64,000 nucleotides of DNA from Paramoeba atlantica (GCA_977017575.1 CDRNVI010000041.1:248001-312000); one strand, 5' to 3'. Positions 1-10,137 are shown, counted from the stretch's first letter. Translations and numbers: made by a program. Notes: generated by a model from the letters alone, not told the origin.

Positions 1-655
1 GGGACCGAGAGTGGTCAGTAAACTGCAAAAAGACAAATTTCATAAATTGTCTTTTGGTGATCTTGAGGCGGCGGTGGGGCGGTCTTCTGTATGGATCTGC
101 AGTCTTGCGGCTCAATATGCCACGCTTTTATTTAGCGATGAAAGTCGCGCAGCGTAGGATCAACTTATTAAATCGCTGTCCGTATTTTATCGACAAGCAG
201 TTGATCTTCCGGTAGTTACTCGTTCTACACTTACCGAATGGCGAAATGAATTGATATGCAATCTTCCCCGACCCCCGCCTCCTCATCCTGACACCGTTCC
301 TCACCACCACAAGTTATACACGGATGCTTCTGCGAAGGGATGGGGGGGCATCATTTACCTTGATTCTGGGGAGGTATTAATTACTGGTGAGGCATGGCCG
401 AAAAATTTTAAGTATGAAGTGAATCGGCCGAAGCGATGGCGGTCCGCTTAGCTATTAAAAAGTTTGCTATGCACTCCCCCAAAGGAACGTGCTTGGATAT
501 CTTCGTGGATAACACCTCTGTAAGGCAGCGTTGAACAGGAGATTATCGAAGTCAGAAGGAGTGTCAAAGAATTGAAAGAAATAATACGAGACACTGAGAA
601 ACGTGGGATTTGTGTCGAGGCGAGATATGTGTCTACGTTGAACAATCCGCCGATC
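1..655 (+). mobile_element. Fossil DIRS/TATE-like fragment: end of RT and RNase H
   Basis: Translated pieces match the end of the reverse transcriptase and the RNase H domain of the better copy at 59690-61390: the NMPRFYF-like stretch, then YTDASAKGWGG and the region corresponding to VDNTS. The family is the tyrosine-recombinase retrotransposons (DIRS order; TATE and VIPER in trypanosomatids). This is a broken fossil with several breaks, clearly more diverged than the copies at 50870-61390 and so probably older. Its left end runs off the window. On the right it is cut by the F1 hairpin pair beginning at 669. Confidence 0.75.
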
Positions 656-668
656 ATATTTCTTTTTT

Positions 669-1615
669 AGGCTCTTCGTTAAACGCGGTGGTTGCTTTCA
701 ACTTAGAAGTCACTCATGCTGCGCGCTTCGCGTTGAAAACTACCGCCGCGTTTAACGAAGAGCCTAAAAAAGAAAATTTAGCCTGGAAAACGGAAAGATT
801 ATAGCCAAAAATAGCCGAATTTCGGGTACAAATGGGGTCATTTTCGCATATTTTTGGCTCTCAGAGCACTAAATCCGACATTTGCGCGTGGGAAATCACT
901 CGCAGCATGAATGAAAGCCTACCGAACGTATTGGGTAGAGAATACGACTCCAACCATACCATTCTTTCGACACAAAAATGCCCCTTTAGGTCCGAAAAAT
1001 ACTTTTTCACCTTTTTTAGTCAAAAGTGGGTCAATTTGAGGGGCGCACCACAGTTCGAAGAAGTGATACCTTGCGAAAACAACTGCGTAGAAAGCTAGTG
1101 TAGGTCCCAAACTATCAAAATACAATAGGGGAAACGATTTGGAAAATATTTTTTTTGTCATTTTTTTCGCCAAGTTGAATTTTTTTTTGGAAAAATTTTT
1201 TCCGAAAAAATCCGAACTTGGCGGACCCGTCCTGCGGATACGCGGGGGGGTCACCCCCGGGTAGGGGGGTGGAAAATGCGCGCCAAGACCCCGGCTACCC
1301 TTTCTGCGGTTTTTTTTTCGAAAACTAATTTTTTTCGAAAAAATTTGCTCGACCCTGGATGACCCCCCCCCTGGACCCCCCCCCTGGACCCCCCCCCTGG
1401 ACCCCCCCCTGGACCCCCCCCCTGGACCCCCCCCCTGGACCCCCCCCATGGACCCCCCATTTTTTTCAAAAATTTTTTTCAGTTTTGGACCACCGGAGCC
1501 CCCTTTTATATTTTTTTCTTCTATTATATTACTGTGTTCCTCTTTATATTTTCACTGTTTTTGTTCACTTTTTTTTCAATAATCGAGTGTAGAGCGGTAG
1601 TTTTACAACCACCGC
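669..1615 (+). repeat. F1 hairpin-ended element, unit a
   Basis: About 0.95 kb, nearly the same sequence as 37655-38545. It starts AGGCTCTTCGTTAAACGCGG inside a roughly 100-bp imperfect palindrome (669-768) and ends in a short hairpin whose last bases are ACAACCACCGC. Inside are A/T homopolymers and a tandem CTGGACCCCCCCC tract (about 1355-1450), which is G-rich on the other strand. It has no convincing protein: short open frames recur in all copies but resemble nothing I know. It is a non-autonomous mobile repeat of unknown class and forms an inverted pair with 1653-2545. Confidence 0.75.
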
Positions 1616-1652
1616 AATAAGTCGGGGTAAAGAAGTTGACATTAAACAGATT

Positions 1653-2545
1653 GCGGTGGTTGTAAAACTACCGCTCTACACTCGATTATTGAAAAAAAAG
1701 TGAACAAAAACAGTGAAAATATAAAGAGGAACACAGTAATATAATAGAAGAAAAAAATATAAAAGGGGGCTCCGGTGGACCAAAACTGAAAAAAAAATTT
1801 GAAAAAAATGGGGGGTCCATGGGCGGGGTCCAGCGGGGGGGTCCAGGGGGGGGGGGCATGGTCGAGCAAATTTTTTCGAAAAAATTAGTTTTCGAAAAAA
1901 AACCGCAGAAAGGGTAGCCGGGGTCTTGGCGCGTATTTTCCATCCCCCTACCCGGGGGTGACCCCCCCGCGTATCCGCATGACGGGTCCGCCAAGTTCGG
2001 ATTTTTTCGGAAAAATTTTTTTGAAAAAAATTTCAACTTGGCGAAAAAAATGACAAAAAAGAATATTTTTCCAAAATCGTTTCCCCTATTGTATTTTGAT
2101 AGTTTGGGACCTACACTAGCTTTCTACGCAGTTTTTTTCGCAAGGTATCACTTCTTCGAACCGTGGTGCGCCCCTCAAAATGACCCATTTTTGACTAAAA
2201 AAGGTGAAAAAGTATTTTTCGGACCTAAAGGGGCATTTTTGTGTCGAAAGAATGGTATGGTTGGAGTCGCATTCTCTACCCAATACGTTCGGTAGGCTTT
2301 TATTCCTGCCTACGAGAGATTTCCCACGCGCAAATGTCGTATTTAGTGCTCTGAGAGCAAAAATATGCGAAAATGACCCCATTTGTACCCGAAATTCGGC
2401 TACTTTTGGCTATAATCTTTCCGTTTTCCAGGCTAAATTTTCTTTTTTAGGCTCTTCGTTAAACGCGGCGGTAGTTTTCAACGCGAAGCGCGCAGCATGA
2501 GTGACTTCTAAGTTGAAAGCAACCACCGCGTTTAACGAAGAGCCT
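1653..2545 (-). repeat. F1 hairpin-ended element, unit b (inverted)
   Basis: The inverse complement of unit a with scattered differences, separated from it by a 37-bp spacer (1616-1652). Together the units form a 1.88-kb near-palindrome whose outer ends are both AGGCTC and whose inner ends are both CCGCAAT-type. The C-rich tandem tract is shorter here than in unit a. The scattered differences suggest two separate insertions in opposite orientation or an old inverted duplication, not a recent snap-back copy. Confidence 0.75.
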
Positions 2546-2892
2546 AAATAGACCGGTCATCTATTATTGTGTTAACCTTCCCTAGTTATTTTCGAAGAGA
2601 GAAAAAAAAAAAATTACTGTGTGTTCGGGAAAATATTGTGACGTGTGTGTGGGCAGGTAGCCGCCGGGTTTGGCGGGTGCAACCCGCTAACATAGTGATA
2701 TATTATAAATTTATATTGTTTGTTTTGAAAGGCCTATTTTGCCAAGATGATGTAGAAGCTACATACGTTTCAACTTGCTTTTCATGTATATGATATGAAT
2801 AGGTGAACTCATGTGAAAATAAATTATTATTTCATCTTTATAGTTATTTTCTTTTATGTCCTGTGCGGCCCCTCGGTGTGGATTTCGTGCGG
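2546..2892. other. AT-rich stretch without a gene
   Basis: No gene recognised. It holds an A-run (about 2606-2616), a small hairpin around 2660-2690 (GGGT...ACCC) and AT-rich sequence. The last about 30 bases (CCCCTCGGTGTGGATTTCG) resemble 7936-7958, which suggests a shared short repeat or 5'-UTR fragment just upstream of two different truncated retroelements. Confidence 0.5.
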
Positions 2893-3698
2893 AATTCCGA
2901 CCTTGCTGGCGACGAAAACCTCAGCGTCACAGAACGTGCAGAATTAGCCATCGACCAACGCTCCATTAGAAATGCTCTCCAAACCGCCCGATCTGGGAAC
3001 ATAAGCAAAGCAACAAGAATCTTGGACAATGTTTACGAAACCTCCTCTTTGTCGCCCGATGCAAAAGTGAAAAAACTCCAAGAACTACACCCTGAAGGCT
3101 TGCCTATCGAAATTCCAGAAGCTGACTTCCCACGCATCGGCGTAGTAGAAAAAAACGAGCTTCGTCTGGCAACCGAGAAATTGGCTAAAGGTGCTTCCCC
3201 TGGACCAACCGGCTTTAGTGAGAGCATGATGCGACTTCTAGCAGACGACGAAGGATCATGCCTTTCACTTTGTCATATGTTTCGGGACGTTATCAACGGC
3301 GAAGTCCCTCAAAGTGTACGCAAACGGCTGACACGATGTAGAATCATTGCGCTTCCTAAGCCACAGAATGGCATACGACCGGTTGCTATGGGGGAGACTG
3401 TTTTGAAGCTTTGCGGTACAATTCTCCTTCAACGGCATGAAAGCGCACTTCAGGGTTTCTTTGCCCCTATCCAGCGAGGCATTTTACAGCGAAATGCTTG
3501 TGAATCAATCGTTCACGAACTTCTAGAGGAATACGATACCGGTCATGCTCTCTTAACTGTGGAATTCAAAAATGCGTACAACACCCCACAGCGGAACTCC
3601 ATCGTTAGAGCTCTTCTGGGTAACCCAATTTTCAAACCGTTTATGCGCCTTTTCTACTTTGAATATGGCTTACCCTCTGAGTTGCTCTTCTTTGCGAA
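2893..3698 (+). CDS. Family B reverse transcriptase, first half (copy 1)
   Basis: Encodes the start of the reverse transcriptase of a CRE/SLACS-like non-LTR element. Visible are the linker ELAIDQRSIRNAL, the block GASPGPTGFSESMMRLL, KPQNGIRPVAMGE and the palm block TVEFKNAYNTPQRNS, whose FKNAYN corresponds to RT motif A. The usual Asp of that motif is read as Glu here (VEFKNAY, against VDFKNAY in copy 2), which may be damage. The frame is open until F2 cuts it after the codon for Ala in FFAN. An upstream ATG at 2803 adds residues unlike other family members, so it is probably not the native start. Confidence 0.8.
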
Positions 3699-3900
3699 CC
3701 CAGATTGAAAGGGGCGAGGAAGATACGAAGCAACAGGCGTGGCAGATTCCCACTGAAAAGAAATGGTATATCCCTGCACGAAGTTTGTCTCTGAGCTAGC
3801 AAGCGCAAAGGCTTTTCTCGTGCGGTGAGATACCATTTCTTTTCAGTGGGAATCTGCCACGCCTGTTGCTTCGTATCTCCCTCGCCCCTTTCAATCTGGG
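3699..3900. repeat. F2 terminal palindrome, copy 1
   Basis: Two arms of about 85 bases, nearly perfectly complementary (CCCAGATTGAAAGGGG ... CCCCTTTCAATCTGGG), around a spacer of about 35 bases. It would form a long hairpin as single strand. The same palindrome begins copy 2 at 14991. Confidence 0.9.
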
Positions 3901-3954
3901 TTATCTACAAGCTGGCCGCCCTTCCACAACATGGCCAGCTGGCCACCCTTGTGT

Positions 3955-4520
3955 GCAGATGGCCACTGCAGCTACATTGCATTACTGCAGTCACTTCCTC
4001 ACGTGGCAGTGCACTTACTCTCGCACGTGCCACTGCAGCTACACTGCAGTCACTGACTCTCTCACGCGCCACTGCATCTACACTGTGTTCACTGCCTCAC
4101 GTGGAAGTAGGCTTACTCGCGCACGTGCCACTGCATCTACACTGCGTTCACTGCCTCACGTGGCAGTACTCTGTCACTTACCACTGTACTTACAGTGGTA
4201 GTGCACGTACTCTTGCACGTGCCACTGCAGCTGCAGTGCATCACTGCAGTCACTTCTTCACGCGGCAGTGCAGCTGCATTGCATCAATACAGTCACTGCC
4301 TCACGTGGCAGTACACTTACTCTCTCAAGTGCCACTGCAGCTACACTGCATTACTGCAGGCACTTCCTCACGTGGCAGTGCACTTACTCTCGCACGTGCC
4401 ACTGCGGCTACACTGCAGTCACTGCCTCTCTCACGCGCCACTGCGTCTACACTGTGTTCACTGCCTCACGTGGCAGTACACTTACTCTCTCAAGGGCACT
4501 GTATCTGCACACTACCACTC
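3955..4520. repeat. CACGTGGCAGTG minisatellite in F2 copy 1
   Basis: Irregular tandem units of roughly 45-60 bp built from CACGTGGCAGTG, GCACGTGCCACTGCAGC and TACACTGCAGTCACTG. Many units are self-complementary (CACGTG core). The open frames through it in several phases are a by-product of the repeat and I do not regard them as genes. Confidence 0.85.
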
Positions 4521-4690
4521 GGAGCTGCTCATTATTTTTCTCTCTATATATATACAAAATGCAAACCGTGTTTTTGGTGGCCAGCTGGCCACTTTTTCGA
4601 GAAAAAAAATTCTGAAAAAAAAATTTGTTCCGAATATGTTTTTTTTGCGATCTTGAGCAAATAATTTTTCTTGCGATTTTTTTAGTAAAA

Positions 4691-4767
4691 TGTCGATGTC
4701 GGGAATCGAACCGCGGACGTCCAGCGTCAAAATGGAACCCCTTTACCAACTGGACTACTCAAAGGAC
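4691..4767 (-). tRNA. tRNA-like sequence in F2 (not a standard tRNA)
   Basis: On the minus strand there is a good A-box (TAGTCCAGTTGG) followed about 40 bases later by a good B-box (GGTTCGATTCC), as in tRNA genes. The acceptor stem and the T-stem do not pair by the standard cloverleaf rules, so this is a tRNA-derived or tRNA-mimicking internal promoter, or a pseudogene. It is kept in both F2 copies. Confidence 0.4.
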
Positions 4768-5013
4768 GCTCCTTAGTCAACCAGTTTGTCGTATCGCAGG
4801 TCTTTGCACACGCACCTTTTTTTGCCAAAGGTGTTCTAAAATTTGGGAAATAAGGTTGTTTTAGATGATTTTTAGAGTATTGAAGAGTTCATCTAATGAC
4901 CTACTGCTCTGTTTCGGAATTTTGAAAAAACTCGATCTTATGCTTCTTTGATGATCTTTTTCAATTTTTGGAATTAACCTTAGTAAGCGAGTTAGATACT
5001 CCGTATCTCCCTC

Positions 5014-6666
5014 AATAACTCTCTATACTCCACAATAGAAAGCACCTCAGGTATCCGACAAGGCTCTGCTCTCTCATCACTTTACTTCTGCGCACTTCTT
5101 CAGGGCCCCCTTTTGGAGATTGCATCCTTGTACCCTGAGGTCAAAATAAGAGCCTACCAAGACGATGTAACGATGAGTTCGAACAGCGTGACTTCGCTAG
5201 AAGCTGCTTTTCTACACCTGCGCGAAATTACGACGGAGCTTAACTTGCACATCAACTTTCAAAAATGTGAATGGTTCCAGAAAAGCAGTCCTTTATTCTT
5301 CCAAACTTCGCCGCTGCAGGGGCTTGGCGTTAGTGCGCGCCTAGATTCTATCAAAGTATTAGGAGCTTTCATCGGCGAAGACGCAGTAATTGAGAACCTT
5401 CTCCTCAAAAAAATGGAGAAGCATAAATGCCTGTTCCGTAGATTATTGCTTATGGGTCCTAGTAATTTGTCTCTCGCCATTCTTCGCCGCTGTACCATTC
5501 CGAGGCAAGATTACCATCTTCGAGTTCATCGACCAAGCGCCACTCTCACTTTCGCCCGCACTTTTGATTCGCACGTCCACAAAGTTCTGGAAAAGTGGTG
5601 TGGTGCGGATGAGAACACGCTAAAACTAGCAGCTCTACCTCAGAAACTTGGTGGCCTAGGCCTTATTTCGTCGACTCTGAAGCAAAAACACTTCTTTGAC
5701 ACTTCCCGCAATTCCATTGATGAGCATCCTAAACCCATTAACGCTCCGGTGGATTCAAAGGGAAACAACAAAGCGGTGAAAAAGGGACAAAGTCGGGGAG
5801 AAACGGCCCGGAAATTACTCAAGAAGCAAATACTCATAGAACACGAAAAACAGGCGTCGGAGCTGCAGAAGAAGAACAATCAGCTGGAGCATCTATTAAA
5901 ACGTACGAAGGAAGCTAACTCACACCTAACAAGCACCAACAACTACGTGAATCTCTACCTTTTCCGATACACGCTGATGATGCGCCTAGGCATCGGCCTA
6001 GCGAAAGCTCCCAAGGATGTGATATGCCCAGGATGCTGCGGTCGTGAAACTCCTTCCAGCATTATCCCGCACATCGCAGGCTGTTCTCGTTGTTCAGGGA
6101 TGAACTGTACGCGAAAACACTCGCACATAGTACGATATTTAGCAGAATTGTGCGCACGAGCCGGCCTGCCATGTGTCATCGAGCCGCGTATTCACACCTC
6201 CTTCTACTGTGTCAAGTGCAAGTGTTCAATTTCCGCAGAAGCGGCAGAGCAACATCCATGCAAAGCAAGAAGAATTCGCTCGGGTCCCGACCTAGCAATC
6301 ATGTGGCCTCACCTTGGAGAGGTGCTGTACGACTTCACAGTCGTACACACCTGCTGCAGCAGCTATGCCAAGAATACCACCAATGCTCTCATGCAGCAAG
6401 CCCTAGACCGCAAGGTAAAAAAGTACGTTCACGAAAAAGGTGTTGACCGCGAATCTTTCCGTTGCATTGCTGCCTCTGATTGTGGACTTTTGCACGATGA
6501 CACCAAGGACCTTCTCAAGGCGCTGTCTCATCGAACCTCGCAGGATTTTCAACACGTCAAGGAAGCGTTTCAACTCGAAATAGAAAAGTTGTCCGCTTAT
6601 ACGGTTGTGTCACAGCTCCGGGAATACATTCCTGGAGTGCAATGGGTGGGCGGCCTCCGCCGTTGA
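5014..6666 (+). CDS. Family B RT second half and endonuclease (copy 1)
   Basis: Continues the family B ORF after F2. It starts with GIRQGSALSSLYFC (RT motif B) and has the catalytic AYQDDVTM (5155-5166), a thumb region GPSNLSLAILRRCT, the Cys/His block CPGCC...HIAGCSRCSGMNCTRKH, a second Cys cluster CVKCKCSI, and the restriction-like endonuclease core RSGPDLAIMW...VLYDFTVVHT. It ends QWVGGLRR and TGA at 6664. The frame is open throughout. The product would be the C-terminal two thirds of an element protein that nicks target DNA and primes reverse transcription. As it stands it lacks a start and its N-terminus, so it is a remnant. Confidence 0.85.
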   Translation, partial: NNSLYSTIESTSGIRQGSALSSLYFCALLQGPLLEIASLYPEVKIRAYQDDVTMSSNSVTSLEAAFLHLREITTELNLHINFQKCEWFQKSSPLFFQTSPLQGLGVSARLDSIKVLGAFIGEDAVIENLLLKKMEKHKCLFRRLLLMGPSNLSLAILRRCTIPRQDYHLRVHRPSATLTFARTFDSHVHKVLEKWCGADENTLKLAALPQKLGGLGLISSTLKQKHFFDTSRNSIDEHPKPINAPVDSKGNNKAVKKGQSRGETARKLLKKQILIEHEKQASELQKKNNQLEHLLKRTKEANSHLTSTNNYVNLYLFRYTLMMRLGIGLAKAPKDVICPGCCGRETPSSIIPHIAGCSRCSGMNCTRKHSHIVRYLAELCARAGLPCVIEPRIHTSFYCVKCKCSISAEAAEQHPCKARRIRSGPDLAIMWPHLGEVLYDFTVVHTCCSSYAKNTTNALMQQALDRKVKKYVHEKGVDRESFRCIAASDCGLLHDDTKDLLKALSHRTSQDFQHVKEAFQLEIEKLSAYTVVSQLREYIPGVQWVGGLRR

Positions 6667-7036
6667 AAAGACAGCGAAGAACCCAAACTTTCAAATTCCC
6701 GCAATCCTAGCAAAATTTAACACTCTATCAACAATTTCCGCATTCCTAGCAAAATTTAACACTCTAACAACAACGACAACAACAAGAACAACAACAGCAG
6801 CAATATCAACAACAACAGCAATAGCGAAACAATAACAAAATCCATAACGACGAAGACGACGACGACGACGACAACAACAACAAAAGCAACAGCAACAACA
6901 ACAGCCTACCTTATCAAATTCTATTAACTATCCAAGAATGCTCTCATTTTCCCAGCATTTGTAAATAATTCCGTGTATCCGTTGTGCTAGAAACTTTCAT
7001 TGAAGCGATATATCATGAAGAGTAAAAAAAAAAAAA

Positions 7037-7142
7037 TGTTTTTAAAAATTGTTTTTATTGGTCTTATACTTACGGGAGATCGAATTGCTAGCTCGGATGT
7101 TACTCCGATGCGTACGACCGGTCCTTGCGGACCGGCGGGCGA
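7037..7142 (+). other. Family C 3'-tail fragment and hairpin-rich spacer
   Basis: 7047-7092 matches the tail of family C at 62391-62437 (TTATACTTACGGGAGATCGA). It is followed by two small perfect hairpins (CTCGGATG..., ACCGGTCC...GGACCGG). No gene. Confidence 0.55.
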
Positions 7143-7296
7143 TCCAGCCGTAGAAAGCCACGGCTGGCACTTCACTTAGGACGGGAGTCGGAGACGCAGC
7201 GTGGCTAGGCCACACACTGACCAGCGGTCCCTACGAGAGGGGCAACCAATCCTCCGCGCGCCTTCAAAGAAGGTGGTACAAAACGTTTAATTTAAA
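7143..7296. repeat. R153 structured repeat, copy 1
   Basis: A 154-bp sequence nearly identical to 26553-26705. It starts with a hairpin (CCAGCCGTAG...CACGGCTGG), contains several further short complementary segments and ends AACGTTTAATTTAAA. It could be a small RNA-derived retroposon or the 3' UTR of a LINE, because in the other copy it abuts the 3' end of a LINE coding region. No protein. Confidence 0.7.
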
Positions 7297-7745
7297 TAAT
7301 AGTTCACGTTTTGAAATTCAGCCGAGGGGCGGCTATATATTTGCCTGCTGGCCCTTCGGGGCACATAATTTAACGATAAAGATACAGTGTCTGTACCTTG
7401 CTGGTTGTTATTTTGTTACGTTTAAAGTTTTGTGTATGAGATCCCAACGTTTACGGGCTCCGTCGGAGCCACGCCAGGAGCGCGATAGATCACCGAAGCG
7501 GAATAGGGCGCCGACACTCATTCAGACCTCCTCCGTCCAAGACCATTCTAAGCGTCAGTCCCTTTCGTGCCCTCCCGTGCGCGTCCCTCTCCCCCCTCTC
7601 CCCACGCAGCCGGCTCCGCAGGTATCCGCGCGACCTCCTCCGATTCCCCCTACTCCTGTCCCAGCGCGCCGAAAGGTACGCCCTTCTGGTAGAGCACTCA
7701 GCCCCGCCCGAGAACCGCCTAGCCCTCTCCCTTCCAACCTTGGCC
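7297..7745 (+). mobile_element. Fossil DIRS/TATE-like 5' fragment with gag start
   Basis: Begins with the same about 80-bp end repeat that opens D2 at 50870 (TAATAGTYCACG ... CCCTTCGGGGCACATAAT). It carries an SL-like sequence at 7369-7403, then the first about 100 residues of the Pro-rich gag-like protein (MRSQRLRAPSEP...). It is a 3'-truncated fossil and very similar to D2 in the shared part, so relatively young. Confidence 0.75.
7369..7403 (+). other. Spliced-leader-like sequence in DIRS-like fragment
   Basis: 35 bases matching the SL-like sequence at 10074 with two differences (CAGTGTCTGTACCTTGCTG). It lies between the DIRS-like end repeat and the gag start, where D2 has unrelated sequence. 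Confidence 0.75.
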
Positions 7746-7949
7746 GAGGGTTCCGGTGGGGGGGAACCCCTTTAACAGAGTGACATTGATTGTGCTGTTT
7801 TATGCAGGCTTGTTTCTTTTCCATCTTTGTGCGTGTGAAATGAATGAATGATATGTTGTGTCATTTTGAATTACGATTGAGCTATTCATAGTTGTTCATT
7901 TATTCATATATGTTATCAGTGTATATGTTTCCAGGGAGCCCCTCGACGT
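7746..7949. other. No gene seen
   Basis: AT-rich sequence with no recognisable gene. It ends with the short GGAGCCCCTCGACGTGGATT stretch that also occurs near 2868. Confidence 0.5.
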
Positions 7950-8340
7950 GGATTTCGTTATTGAATTCCAGATGCCCTACGTTTCCTTTTTCGAGCACAC
8001 GTCCCGTCTTCTTTGTGGTTCTTTATAGCTTGGGCCCACCTATTTCTGTTCTGGGCCATCGTCTTCCACAGTTGTGGTGGTATTCCTGACCTTTCACACG
8101 CTTTTTCTACGGCTTGAACGTAAGGAGGATTTGTGCATGGTAAGCGGTGGTGCATTAGTATCCCGAATAGCGTCTTATTAGGGTGCCGATGTTCATCCAT
8201 ACGAGCTACGTGCCCTGCATAGCTGAGAATTCTTGGGTCATAAAGCAGTTGAGTAGGCTCTTTGCCTATATCCTTGAACGTTACTCCCACTTCCTGTGCG
8301 CGCTTATCCACAAAATCCTTATATTTTTCGGTTTGTTCAA
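7950..8340 (-). pseudogene. LINE C-terminal fragment (minus)
   Basis: Encodes the C-terminal tail typical of APE-type LINE proteins: YAGHVARMDEHRHPNKTLFG, then IPPQLWKTMAQNRN and a basic end ARKRKRR. It is nearly identical to 26706-27168, but upstream of EPTQLLYD the two copies differ completely, so one of them is rearranged at that point. No RT core is left. It is a 5'-truncated remnant, distinct from the full LINE at 54847. Confidence 0.65.
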
Positions 8341-8812
8341 TTGTACTTTTTTTTTTGTTTTCGTACGTCCCACTTGGGGATTAGCATCCCACACGGGAAA
8401 AAAGCAGAAAAGGCCGGATTAAAACTCAAATCAGAATTTTGAGGTGTAGCATACTTCTTATTCTACATATAAATGCTTCAATTACTTTCACAAGTTCTCA
8501 TTATCGTATGATGATGATGTATATTTATACGAAGATTTTTTTTTTTTGGGTGTGCACCCCCCTAGGCCCACCGGAAGCCTACCCACTTTTCATATGGATT
8601 TTCATCATATAAAAATCCATTTCTAAAGAAAATCCATTTCTAAAGAAAATACCTTTCTTTCTTAAGCAAAAAGGAAATTTGTCCATTTAATAGCCCTCAG
8701 AGTTTAGTGTCCTGTATCTGTGCCCATGTTGTCGTTGTTGGGTCCTGTATTTGTGCCCATGTTGAATAATACGAGATAGACTTGACTTTGGAGACTAGAA
8801 GATTATTCGGCT
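8341..8812. other. Family C 5'-UTR-like fragment and family B 3' UTR
   Basis: 8355-8400 resembles the 5' UTR of family C copy 3 (GGGGATTAGCATCC). The rest, up to 8812, is downstream of the minus-strand family B coding region and is presumably its 3' UTR. It has a T run at 8529-8541 that would read as poly(A) on the minus strand, and a tandem pair around 8595-8650 (AAATCCATTTCTAAAG). No gene. Confidence 0.5.
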
Positions 8813-10064
8813 TCAAAGGCTTATGCCACCTAGCCATTTTTCACCCTGTATGTGGTTCCGCAATTGCGATACGATAGTGTAAGCCGCAAACTTTTCATTT
8901 TCCAATTGAAAAGCTTCACGTATAACTTTTGGGTCAGAATCGGCTCGTTTTGCAAGGGCTTTGATCAAGACCTTGGTATCTTCATGTAACATTCCACAAT
9001 CCGTTAAAGCGATGCAACGAAAATACTCTGGTTCTAACCCCTTCTCTACAACGTATTTCCGATGTTTTCTTTCTACGGCACTCTCTAACAGGGCTTTTCT
9101 GGTCTGTTTCTGGTAACTGCTGCATAGTGTGTGGACAACTGTGACATCATATAGAACTTCTCCAATATCTGGCCACATTATCGCCAGATCGTATACGACG
9201 AGCTCGGCATGGGTGCCTCTCTGCTGCTTCTGGTGATATGGAGCACTTGCACTTTGTGCAGAAAAACGAGGAATACAGACGCGGTTCCACGGCACATGGT
9301 AGGCCTGCTTTCCCACACAGATTTGATAGGTATCTCACAATGTGTGAGTGCTTTCTTGTGCAATTCATTCCGGCACATTTCGAGCATCCGGCGACATGAG
9401 GAATTATACCAATCGGCGATTCACTGATCCCACAGCCTGGGCAAGAGATTTTACTTGAAGCATTAGGCAGTCCAATAGCTAATCTCATCTTGAGTGTTTG
9501 CTGAAATAAGTACGGGTTTACATAATTGTTTGTCGAGAGTAGATGATAATTCGCTTCTTTGGAACGTTTTATAACCCCACTGAAACGAGGATTCGATTTC
9601 AGCTCCGCTGCTAGCTTTTCGTGCTCACTATTTGCCATTTTTTTCATTGCAGTACGTGCGCATTGTGATCCCGTTGTCCTCATACCTTTTCGTTGCTTCT
9701 CAAGTTTTTCTACCGGAGCTTCATGTGGTTTGAATTGCTCATCGATAGATTGACGAGAAGCGTCAAAGAGGTAACGATGTTTTAGGATCGTTGAGGTTAT
9801 TCCCAGTCCTCCCATTTTGCATGGCAAAGAAGCGAGTGTTAGAGCATCTTCGTCAGCGTCACACCATTTCACTAAGACCTGCCGGATCTCCTTATCGAAT
9901 TCCTGTGCTAGAAGAAGGGAAGCTCCCGGTTTGTGTACTCGCAAGTGATAATCATGACGTGGTAATGTACAGCGTTTGAGAATTGCTAGTGAGAGATTGC
10001 TTGGGCCCATGCGACTGAGTCTTCGAAACAAACAGTTGTGTTTTTCTAATTTTTCAAGGAGCAT
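8813..10064 (-). pseudogene. Family B RT/endonuclease fragment (minus)
   Basis: The minus strand encodes the second half of a family B protein: LEKHNCLFRRLSRMGPSNLSLAIL, the CPGCG...HVAGCSKCAGMNCTRKH cluster, CTKCKCSISPEAAERHPC and the tail EAFQLENEKFAAYT. The reading frame changes at the endonuclease core. The family sequence RSGPDLAIMW has lost about 10 bases between two TCTGG repeats (near 9180-9195), which removes the catalytic Pro-Asp. The N-terminal two thirds are absent. The 5' side is cut by the insertion of family A copy 1 at 10074. Confidence 0.8.
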
Positions 10065-10073
10065 GCGTTCTAT

Positions 10074-10109
10074 CTTTAACGATAAAGATACAGTTTCTGT
10101 ACCTTGTTG
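10074..10109 (+). other. Spliced-leader sequence at 5' end of family A copy 1
   Basis: 36 bases ending CAGTTTCTGTACCTTGTTG, identical to those at 32842 and 62507. Immediately downstream is a pyrimidine-rich 28-base leader and ATGGGCATG. Kinetoplastid and diplonemid SL exons share the CAGTTTCTGTAC core. Confidence 0.85.
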
Positions 10110-10137
10110 CTTTATTTTCTATTACTTTCTCACTTTC

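Larger units (their letters stand above)
3699..5013. repeat. F2 composite hairpin element, copy 1
   Basis: A 1,315-bp insertion in the family B reverse transcriptase. It begins CCCAGATTGAAAGGGG and ends GTATCTCCCTC, directly after AA on the left and before AA on the right. Removing it with one AA restores the host reading frame. Order: a 202-bp near-perfect palindrome, a minisatellite, a conserved AT-rich block with GGCCAGCTGGCC, a tRNA-like sequence and a tail. The right end is the inverse of GAGGGAGATACG, which occurs 18 bases inside the left end. There is no protein. The other copy is at 14991-17061, also in a family B element. Confidence 0.85.
2893..7036 (+). mobile_element. Family B non-LTR retrotransposon, copy 1 (5'-truncated)
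   Basis: A CRE/SLACS-like element with restriction-like endonuclease. It starts in the linker before the reverse transcriptase, so the N-terminal third is missing. It is interrupted by F2 at 3699-5013 and ends in a 13-base A run at 7024-7036. The 3' UTR (6667-7023) holds a tandem duplication of about 39 bp (around 6700-6770) and CAA/GAC microsatellites (about 6765-6905). Removing F2 together with one AA restores a continuous frame, so this copy was intact across that point when F2 inserted. Confidence 0.85.

Noticed and set aside
832-1098. 88-codon frame conserved in all F1 units
   Set aside because: The copies agree because the DNA is the same repeat. I see no sign of protein-level constraint and no known fold.
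2640-2700. A rho-independent-type terminator or riboswitch from the GC hairpin
   Set aside because: The genome is eukaryotic and the hairpin has no context supporting such a role.
3825-4664. Long open frames through the CACGTGGCAGTG region
   Set aside because: They come from a minisatellite open in several phases, and the composition is repetitive with no domain.
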